In this document: one piece after another, positions 35,109 to 41,971 of the stretch
Layout of the letters: each line of letters begins with the position of its first letter
Position numbering within the stretch: the stretch's first letter is position 1
NCBI GenBank assembly: GCA_963763135.1
Contig: CAVXNJ010000005.1
Span: 62,001 to 126,000, forward strand
Direction: 5' to 3'
DNA from: JANMZO01 sp963763135
GTDB lineage: Bacteria > Actinomycetota > Acidimicrobiia > Acidimicrobiales > JANYDT01
DNA length: 64,000 bases
Made by a program: the position numbers and the translations under genes
Notes under the pieces: model-generated
What the model was told of the DNA's origin: nothing
Databases searched by the model: none
The model's input: the letters and a program-made list of their open reading frames with translations, nothing else

Positions 35109-35189
35109 AGCAACAGCCGAGATCGGATGACGGCCGCCCAGCGGAAGGGTGCCGAAGCGGAGCGGAGGCGGGGCCCGCCACCATCAAGC

Positions 35190-36167
35190 TCAGAGCCAGC
35201 CGTTGCGGCGTAGTTTCCAGCGGACGGCGATGCCGCTGCCGAAGATGGTGAACAGCGCAAAGGGGTAGCCGAGGTACCACTTGAGCTCGGGCATCTTCTC
35301 GAAGTTCATGCCCCAGATCCCGGCGAACAGCGTCGGTACGGCGATGATCGCCGCCCAGCCTGAAATGGCCCGCATGTCTTCGTTCTGTCGCACGCTCACC
35401 TGCGCAAGGTTGGCCTCGAGTGCCGCTCCGAGAAGTTCCCGTGCAGTGTCGACCCGCCCGGCGACCCGGAGCGTGTGATCTTCGACATCGCGAAAGAAGT
35501 CGATGAGGCTCGCATCGACACAGACGCTCGGTACCTGTTTCCGCACGACCCGATCGAGGACCTCAACGAGCGGCGACACCGACCGGCCGAAGTTCAGCAC
35601 CTCGCGCTTCAACCGAAAGATCCGCTCGGCCGCATTCTGGCGACCCGGCGCGAAAACTTCAGCCTCGAGTTGGTCAATATCGTTCTCCACCCCTTCGACC
35701 ACCTCCTGATACCGATCGACGATGTGGTCGAGCACGGCGTACAGAACAGCTCCGGGGCCGAGCTTCAGGAGTTCCGGCTGCCGTTCCAACTCACGGCGGA
35801 CCGGCTCAAGCGGAGCGATGTCACCGTGGCGTACCGAGACGACAAATCCTTCACCGATGAAGACGTGGATCTCGCCCTTCTCGATGACTTCGTCCAAATC
35901 GTTGTAGCGGGCCGTGGTGATCACCACGAACGTCGAATCCTCGAACACGTCGAGCTTCGGACGCTGGTGCGCCCGGAGCGCGTCTTCGACCGCGAGTGGA
36001 TGGAGCGGCAGTTCTTCTTGAACCTGCTGAAATTCCTCGGGTGTCGGTTCGTAGAGTCCAATCCAGACGAAGGCCTCCGGGGCTCGGCCGGCCTCGAAGG
36101 CATCCACCAAGTCCAGAGTCGACGCCCGACGGGCGCCGCCTTCGTACACTGCGCAATCAACGATCAT
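35190..36167 (-). CDS. corA: Magnesium/cobalt transporter CorA
   Basis: 325 residues, normal length. A divalent-cation channel of the inner membrane. Long N-terminal cytosolic helical domain, then two C-terminal transmembrane helices; the signature GMN (about 285-287, in GIWGMNFEKMPEL) ends the first, and the protein finishes with the basic tail RWKLRRNGWL. It follows the secreted-protein gene at 36183 with a 15-bp gap, so the two are probably one transcript. Its stop abuts the tandem-repeat array. Confidence 0.93.
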   Translation of the reverse strand: MIVDCAVYEGGARRASTLDLVDAFEAGRAPEAFVWIGLYEPTPEEFQQVQEELPLHPLAVEDALRAHQRPKLDVFEDSTFVVITTARYNDLDEVIEKGEIHVFIGEGFVVSVRHGDIAPLEPVRRELERQPELLKLGPGAVLYAVLDHIVDRYQEVVEGVENDIDQLEAEVFAPGRQNAAERIFRLKREVLNFGRSVSPLVEVLDRVVRKQVPSVCVDASLIDFFRDVEDHTLRVAGRVDTARELLGAALEANLAQVSVRQNEDMRAISGWAAIIAVPTLFAGIWGMNFEKMPELKWYLGYPFALFTIFGSGIAVRWKLRRNGWL

Positions 36168-36182
36168 TTGCTCCGAAGTCTC

Positions 36183-37259
36183 CTAGGGAATCGGGAAAAA
36201 CACGAAAGGGAGCGTCGCGGAACCCCGCGACTCCGTTGTGGTCATGGCGGTCTTTCCATTACTAAGCGCACATAGCGCCTCGGCCTGGGCCAGGAAGGGG
36301 AGGGAAATCCGGGTGGGCTTGGCGCTGAGGGCCGACAGAAACGGCTGACCGGTTGGCCTTCTGTAAACGTACACATATTGATATGTGCGCAGAATAATAC
36401 CGGCACCGCCCGGCAGGGAATCTGCGGCGGTGATCTGGTTCGGAAAGATGAGCGCCTCGTCGAGGATCGAAACAGCGGCCACGTTCCTGAGGACACCGTC
36501 GACCGCCTGATACACCGCCGATTTGCCGGTCGGCTCCTTGGTAACCACGTAGATGTCGGGGTGGGTCGGCGATGACGTCGGATCCACCACCAGCGCTTCG
36601 GCATTGTGCGGACCGTCTTCGTAACGCAGATCCCGGCGCACCGCATTCAACGGGGTCGCAGTCAGATCCGTGATCAGGTACAGCTGAACCGAGTCACGTT
36701 CGCTGTCGTTGTCGCCGATGTCGCCCACCACCACGCCACCCCCGGGAAGAGGAGCGATGTCCTCCCAATCGATCATCGTCGCGTTTGCGACCGGCACCGC
36801 CCGCAACTTTGACGTTGCGATGTCGAACGCGAAGAGCAGGGGTTCATTTCCGGAATCGTTGTGGAGCCATACGGTCTGTGGATCGTGAACCGACACCGCA
36901 CAACCTGACGCCTCGATGAGGGAGCCGGTCGGTACGTTCACCGACCGAATACCGATCGTGGTGGTGGGTGCCGGACGAATCGTTGTCGTCGACCGCGGCT
37001 TGGTCGGCTTCGTCGTCGGTTTGGTCAGCTTCCTCGTGGGCTTCGTTGGTTTCGTCGTTGGTTTCGTGGTTGGTTTTGTCGTTGGCTTAGTCGTTGGCTT
37101 GGCGGTCTTCGCCGACACCCCCGACACCACGGCAGCCCCCGACACCACGACCGCCCCCGACACCACGACAGCCCCCGACATCACGACCGATGCACTCAGC
37201 AGGACCGAAGCAACGACGGTACGCGCCGTTGCCGACCGCCTGCCTTGTCTCGTGCGCAC
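36183..37259 (-). CDS. Secreted propeller-like protein with Lys/Pro/Thr repeat stalk
   Basis: 358 residues. The signal region is itself repetitive (SGAVVV repeated about four times from 15-18-bp units). It is followed by a KPTT repeat stalk (residues about 55-90) and a C-terminal domain of about 250 residues with blade-like strands (VWLHNDSGNEPLLFAFD; GGGVVVGDIGDND; PDIYVVTKE), resembling beta-propeller proteins. No catalytic residues recognised. Upstream of, and probably co-transcribed with, corA. Confidence 0.65.
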   Translation of the reverse strand: MRTRQGRRSATARTVVASVLLSASVVMSGAVVVSGAVVVSGAAVVSGVSAKTAKPTTKPTTKPTTKPTTKPTKPTRKLTKPTTKPTKPRSTTTIRPAPTTTIGIRSVNVPTGSLIEASGCAVSVHDPQTVWLHNDSGNEPLLFAFDIATSKLRAVPVANATMIDWEDIAPLPGGGVVVGDIGDNDSERDSVQLYLITDLTATPLNAVRRDLRYEDGPHNAEALVVDPTSSPTHPDIYVVTKEPTGKSAVYQAVDGVLRNVAAVSILDEALIFPNQITAADSLPGGAGIILRTYQYVYVYRRPTGQPFLSALSAKPTRISLPFLAQAEALCALSNGKTAMTTTESRGSATLPFVFFPIP

Positions 37260-37306
37260 CGCACCACCGTACCTTCCGTCCCCCTGGCGCGGCTACGTTT
37301 GCTCCC

Positions 37307-37966
37307 ATGTTGCAGACCATCCCAGCACGCCGAGGCAAGGCCACCTTCGTCAAGGCCGGCGAAAAGATCAAAATCATCAACACGCACGGAACCCAGGTTG
37401 TCGACTTCTGGGCTTTCGTTGCCTCCATGCAGACCGAATACGTCGGAATGGAGCAGAGTCGGGCCACCTGGACCCACCTGTACCCCCGGGTCGGAACGGC
37501 GCTGTACACGAATCGTCGTCGCCCGCTTCTGTGGCTCGACGAAGACACGTCGCCGGGTCGCCACGACACACTCGTCGCACCGTGCGACAACGAGCGTTAC
37601 GGTCTGCTCGGCTGCACCGACTACCACGACAACTGCCGCGACAACATGCACGCCGCACTCGCCGAACTCGGTATCACCGTTCCGTATACGCCGCCGTCGC
37701 TCAACATCTTCATGAACATTCCCTGGACCCAGGAAGGCGGGCTGTCGTTCGAGCCGGCCCTGAGCAAGCCCGGTGACTATGTCGTGCTGCGCGCCGAGCT
37801 CGACTGCATCTGTGTGATGTCAGCGTGCCCCCAGGACATTCTGACGATCAACAGCCAAAAGCCGGTGGAAGCCCACTTCGAGGTTCTCCCAGCCGACGCA
37901 CGCCTAAGACGGACGCCTAAGACGTCGCCGGGGCGGTGGCCGTGGAGACCGAGGGCGGGGCGGTGA
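37307..37966 (+). CDS. DUF1989 (urea carboxylase-associated) family protein
   Basis: 219 residues from the ATG at 37307. Matches the DUF1989 family: IPARRGKATFVKAGEKIKI, then THGTQVVDFWAF, LGCTDYHDNCRDNM with conserved Cys/His, NIFMNIPW, and CICVMSACPQD. Relatives accompany urea-carboxylase and aminomethyl-transferase-like genes; no such genes are nearby. The last 17 residues are Arg/Pro-rich and overlap the 3' end of the convergent glycosidase-like gene by 50 bp, so the natural end may once have been earlier. Confidence 0.8.
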   Translation: MLQTIPARRGKATFVKAGEKIKIINTHGTQVVDFWAFVASMQTEYVGMEQSRATWTHLYPRVGTALYTNRRRPLLWLDEDTSPGRHDTLVAPCDNERYGLLGCTDYHDNCRDNMHAALAELGITVPYTPPSLNIFMNIPWTQEGGLSFEPALSKPGDYVVLRAELDCICVMSACPQDILTINSQKPVEAHFEVLPADARLRRTPKTSPGRWPWRPRAGR

Positions 37967-40256
37967 CCGTCCCACCCGTCGATGCCGCGGGAGCCGACGG
38001 CACGGGGGCCGACGTCAGGTAGGAGTAGAAGGCCCGCTGGAGAATCGGCCAGCCGGCCTTCTTGCGCTCGTGCCATTTGACGATGTTCCAGGCGTCCCAC
38101 GGGTAGCCCGGCGTGTTCTGCAACGTGCCATCGGCCCCGATAACCGAGATCCCGACCCGTTCGATCGGAATGCTCGTCAGCGACACGACACTGCCTTCGA
38201 ATTTCGGCACGAGGACCTGTTTCGACGACGGGTCCGACATGCCGATCATGCCCCACGGAAGGCGTAGTTCAAGCACGCCGCCGGACCCGTTGACGAGCGC
38301 CCGGTCGTCGAAGCTCGGGCTCGCGGGGTCGTTCGTGCCCCACCGCAGATCACCGTAGGACTGCACGTCGGTCGGCAATTTCTGATCCGTTGTCGGGATG
38401 TAGAGCGGCCGACTCTCGATCTGCATCGGCTCCCGCCACACGCCGCTCCCCGGCTGCAGATCGGCAAGGTTGATCTCGATTTCCTTGCGCTTGATGCCGA
38501 ATTCGAACGGGAGCGGGTCGGTGAACGCCGCAATGCGCAGCCGGGCCTTGTTGCCCGGACCGACGATGACGGCGACATCGCTCTCGGGCGAGACGCCCGG
38601 GCGATCCGGTAGACCCTGGTTCCCCTCGGGGTGCAGGTCGAGACCGACCACGATCTCACGGTCGTCCCAGACGTTCTTGACGGGAACCCCGGCCGCCGGT
38701 TTCTTCGCAGCACCGGGTTGCTCGAGTTTCAGCCGCAGGTAGAGCGACTCCTCATCATGGGTGGCCCGGACCTCCTGCACACCGTGGGCCGCTTTGAGAA
38801 TCACCCTGCTCTGCTTGTTCGTCCATTCCTTGTCGCGGCCGTCGATCACAACTTTCTGCGTTGCGCCTGCTTCCATGGCAATGATGCCGAAGTGTTCCTC
38901 GTTCGTCAGGGGGTTGCGCCACATCGCGCGTCGGTCCTTGGGCATCTCGTGTTCGATCGTGTTCCAGGTGAACTTGAACCACTCATCGACCCACTCGAAC
39001 ATGATGCCGCCGGCCAAACCGGTGTCGTAGATGTCCTTCATCATGGCCGCGTTGTTGAGAGCCGACTGTTGCTCGGAATGCCCGCCCTGGTCGCGGCCGT
39101 TCGGACCCCGGTGCGCCATCCCGATACTCGTCGGCTGACCGAACTCGGTGATCATGAGGGCCTGGCCCTGGTGGTGCTGACGAAGGTCGGCGAGGTAGCC
39201 CGCGTAGGCATCGGGTTCACCCGTCTTGTTGGTGAAGTTCTGGTACGACGGCTGGATCCGGAGGAAGTCGGGATAGTACGGATACGCGTGGTACGAGGCG
39301 AAGAAGCCGGAGGGCCACTTACTCGTGGCCGAGAAGTGCATGGAGTCGACGACGATGTTGTCCTCGTCGGGAAACGGCTCGTCGGGGTGCTTCAGGGGGT
39401 CGGCCGTAACCCAGTTCGTAAACGTAAGAGGTCGACTCCAGCCGCGCTTCGCCTCTTGCGCCGCGAGATGGTCAAGGTGCATTCCGATCCAGCGTTCCAT
39501 CGGGTTCGCGTTGGCGCTCACCTTGATGTAGGTGCCCTCCGGAACGGCACGGGTCGCGTTCTTCTCGTTGGTTCCCGCGACGATGTACGGGTCCCATTCG
39601 ACGCCGAGGGAGTATCCGAGAACCCACGGCGACACGTCACTCGTGTAAACCCCGCTCGCATGGCCCGGAGTGTGCGGCCGGGTGAAGTCACCGTGAACGA
39701 CCGAAACGATGTCGTTGATCTCACCCTGGAATTCAGCGAGAACCGCCGGATCGTACGCATCGAGGGTCTCGGTCATACGCTCCTCGGGAACCCAGATTCC
39801 CTGGAGGACGAACAACGGATCGTCGGCGTGTGCCAAGTTATATGCGCGCAGAGCATCGTAGAAGTCCGGGCGGATGATCGTATATGTACGTATGAGTGTT
39901 GCGCCGAGCTCCCCCATCTGCGCGAGCCAGCGGTCGTAGTCCTTGCGCGTCGGGGCCAGCTCGCCCGGCCAGGTACCCGGAAGGGTTGCGCCGAGGTTCA
40001 CGCCGGCCCAGAACCTGGGCTGCATCCCGGTGCCCGTCGCCATCGAAACCGCAGTTCCCGTGACCTGGCCCGGCATCGTGAAGCCGTCGACCACCATCGG
40101 TTTCGGAGCCGCGGCCAGCTTCGGGCGTGCGACCGCCGTCGGGGCGGCCTTCTTGCGCTTGGCCCCGGCTTTCGGAGCGGCTTTTGCCGCCGGGTCGAAG
40201 CCGAACGTGCTCACCGCCAGCAGCAACAGCGCAGTGACGGAGACAAGACGTTTCAT
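37917..40256 (-). CDS. Secreted glycosidase-like protein of the polysaccharide cluster
   Basis: 779 residues. Signal peptide (LVSVTALLLLAVSTFGF), a basic Ala/Pro/Lys segment, then a TIM-barrel-like domain (about 65-475): FWAGVNLG, GATLIRTYTI, PWVLGYSLGVEWDP and ALMITEFGQP, where the Glu (about residue 370) is placed like the nucleophile of clan-A glycosidases. A C-terminal beta-sandwich (about 480-740) resembles carbohydrate-binding modules. It follows the glycosyltransferase gene by 68 bp. A glycan-trimming enzyme for the exported polymer is the natural inference. Confidence 0.7.
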   Translation of the reverse strand: MKRLVSVTALLLLAVSTFGFDPAAKAAPKAGAKRKKAAPTAVARPKLAAAPKPMVVDGFTMPGQVTGTAVSMATGTGMQPRFWAGVNLGATLPGTWPGELAPTRKDYDRWLAQMGELGATLIRTYTIIRPDFYDALRAYNLAHADDPLFVLQGIWVPEERMTETLDAYDPAVLAEFQGEINDIVSVVHGDFTRPHTPGHASGVYTSDVSPWVLGYSLGVEWDPYIVAGTNEKNATRAVPEGTYIKVSANANPMERWIGMHLDHLAAQEAKRGWSRPLTFTNWVTADPLKHPDEPFPDEDNIVVDSMHFSATSKWPSGFFASYHAYPYYPDFLRIQPSYQNFTNKTGEPDAYAGYLADLRQHHQGQALMITEFGQPTSIGMAHRGPNGRDQGGHSEQQSALNNAAMMKDIYDTGLAGGIMFEWVDEWFKFTWNTIEHEMPKDRRAMWRNPLTNEEHFGIIAMEAGATQKVVIDGRDKEWTNKQSRVILKAAHGVQEVRATHDEESLYLRLKLEQPGAAKKPAAGVPVKNVWDDREIVVGLDLHPEGNQGLPDRPGVSPESDVAVIVGPGNKARLRIAAFTDPLPFEFGIKRKEIEINLADLQPGSGVWREPMQIESRPLYIPTTDQKLPTDVQSYGDLRWGTNDPASPSFDDRALVNGSGGVLELRLPWGMIGMSDPSSKQVLVPKFEGSVVSLTSIPIERVGISVIGADGTLQNTPGYPWDAWNIVKWHERKKAGWPILQRAFYSYLTSAPVPSAPAASTGGTVTAPPSVSTATAPATS

Positions 40257-40324
40257 GTCGATTTCATCGGCGGACCTTCACGCGCCCTGTAGGACAACGT
40301 CAGGTCGTCACCCCGAGGCCGGGC

Positions 40325-41776
40325 CTACGCTTTGACCGTTTGCGGTACCGCCGGTGGCGCGGGTTGCGGCTTTCCGGCTTGCGCGCCGTGACCAACACGG
40401 GTCATCGTGCCCCACGTGGCGTTCTTCTTCGACAGCGACCGCATACGCCAGTAGAGGGTCAACTGGCGAAACCCGAACTGGCCGCCGACTGCGTACATCA
40501 GCAGACGAGCGGTGTCCTTCCAGCTCTTGTACACGCCGAGAAATCGGGTCGCGGTCCACACCGACGATGTCGTGATCAGGATGCCGAGAACCTGGGTGGC
40601 GACCATCAGGGCGATGCCGTTGCCGGCCGACTTGGAGTCGAGAAGAAGGAGGAGAAGGGCGAGCGCGTAGCCCGTCACCTCGGCGAACGGGGCCAGCCAT
40701 TCGAACAGGAACATCACGCCCATGCCGATTCGGCCGAACGATCCGTAGCGTCCCTTCAGCAGCACACCCCGATGGGCCTGGATGACCTGACGCAGTCCAC
40801 GGTGCCAACGCATCCGCTGACGTCTGAGGATCTTGAGGTTCGGGGGGAACTCCGTCCAGACGATCGCATCGGGGACCTGCAGCACGGTGTACGGAATCCC
40901 GGCTTCCCGACAGCGTCGGTGCATTCGCACGACGACTTCAAGATCCTCCCCGAGATGGGGATGCGGGTAGCCGCCCACGTTTATCAGCTCCTGTCGGCGG
41001 AACACCCCGAACCCGCCTGACACGATCGGCATCGAGTCGATCTCGGCCATGCCCGGTCGGCTCAGAACAAACGCGCTGAGGTACTCCACGAGCTGGAATC
41101 CCACGACCGGATTGCGGGCGACGCGAGGAACGGTCACGCGACCGGCTTCCACGTCGCATTCGTTCGTGGGGAGGAGTGAGACTCCGACACCGATCACATA
41201 TTTATCAGTGTGCATAACTTCTGTCATGCAGCGCAGTAAGGCGTCGGGCTCGACGAGCTCGTCGCCGTCCATCACCACGACCCATTCCTTCGTGGCCATG
41301 TTGAGTCCGCAGTTCAGCGCATCACCCTTGGATCCGGCCGCGAACTTGTCGACGACCACGAGCCGGGAGTCGCCACGAGTGCGGTATACGGCGCGGATCT
41401 CCTTGGAGCGCAGCGGGCCCGGATTCGCCGGTGCTACGGACTGCTCCATATCGAAGGCGTCGACGAGAAATTCGACAGTGCGATCCTTCGACCCGTCGCT
41501 CACGACCATGATTTCAAGGTTGTTGTACGACATGGCCAGCGCCGACCTGACCGTCTCGACAATGACAACTTCCTCATTGTAAGCGGGCATAATAATTGTC
41601 ACGCCGGGAATCGCCGAGCTGTGGAGCACCTCATCGCGGGCAACCACCCGAACCGATGCCCGGCGGCGCCGCAGCAACCGACGGCTGAGGATGCCAAACG
41701 CATAGATGCTCAGGTAGTGGGCGATGCCGAAGATGAAGCAGCTCCACATCACGACGACGAGCACCGATGCGATCAC
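40325..41776 (-). CDS. Family-2 processive glycosyltransferase (BcsA-like, without PilZ)
   Basis: 483 residues. An N-terminal membrane helix, cytosolic GT2 domain and several C-terminal helices. Catalytic motifs: SDGS (about 92), DGDE as DxD (about 168), GEDLE as the TED equivalent (about 275), and RQRMRW as the Q/RxxRW motif (about 320). This set belongs to membrane synthases that polymerise and export polysaccharide such as cellulose, hyaluronan or poly-GlcNAc. No PilZ domain, so direct c-di-GMP control as in BcsA is not evident. The polymer is unknown. Confidence 0.88.
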   Translation of the reverse strand: MIASVLVVVMWSCFIFGIAHYLSIYAFGILSRRLLRRRRASVRVVARDEVLHSSAIPGVTIIMPAYNEEVVIVETVRSALAMSYNNLEIMVVSDGSKDRTVEFLVDAFDMEQSVAPANPGPLRSKEIRAVYRTRGDSRLVVVDKFAAGSKGDALNCGLNMATKEWVVVMDGDELVEPDALLRCMTEVMHTDKYVIGVGVSLLPTNECDVEAGRVTVPRVARNPVVGFQLVEYLSAFVLSRPGMAEIDSMPIVSGGFGVFRRQELINVGGYPHPHLGEDLEVVVRMHRRCREAGIPYTVLQVPDAIVWTEFPPNLKILRRQRMRWHRGLRQVIQAHRGVLLKGRYGSFGRIGMGVMFLFEWLAPFAEVTGYALALLLLLLDSKSAGNGIALMVATQVLGILITTSSVWTATRFLGVYKSWKDTARLLMYAVGGQFGFRQLTLYWRMRSLSKKNATWGTMTRVGHGAQAGKPQPAPPAVPQTVKA

Positions 41777-41911
41777 GACAGGACCATCGGCGACGATCGG
41801 TGACCCCTACGTAGGCCGCGGGAACCGTCTTAGTAGTTCGATCGACTCACTCTGGCCGCCTTTCCCGCAGGTCCGTCATCCGGCGGTCGAAAACCCGGCA
41901 TCTCATCCGAC

Positions 41912-41960
41912 GAGTGTGTGCACTGGCGCAGCCCGGAGCTAAGAAAACGCACACACTCCC
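41912..41960. repeat. GTGTGTGC hairpin element, copy 4, remote from the array
   Basis: Same perfect GAGTGTGTGC / GCACACACTC stem and the same TAAGAAAAC as the array copies, but a largely different loop. It sits in the 195-bp gap between the HEAT-protein gene and the glycosyltransferase gene, where it could attenuate or process the transcript. Confidence 0.8.
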
Positions 41961-41971
41961 GGGTCGCCCAG

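Larger units (their letters stand above)
34013..35186. repeat. 1.2-kb array of 168-191-bp tandem repeats
   Basis: The anchor CGCGGCCCCGGCGAGGG recurs at 34041, 34209, 34377, 34567, 34736 and 34927 (spacing 168, 168, 190, 169, 191). Each unit has a purine-rich stretch with GAACGAGCGCAGCGAG, a GACCGGATGAAGGCCGCCC block and a GC-rich palindrome (GCGGGCCCCGC). The longer units end in a GTGTGTGC hairpin element. The array fills the space between convergent genes (SDR stop 34008, corA stop 35190). Frames stay open through it by composition, but 169-, 190- and 191-bp units break any frame, so it is not coding. Confidence 0.85.

Noticed and set aside
34013..35186. CRISPR array
   Set aside because: Units are 168-191 bp without short constant repeats separated by unique spacers, and no cas gene is near.
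33932..35280. Open frames on both strands through the tandem array that would encode repetitive Arg/Pro/Ser proteins
   Set aside because: Stops are rare only because of the GC-rich composition. Units of 169, 190 and 191 bp shift the frame, and no start site or conserved domain is present.
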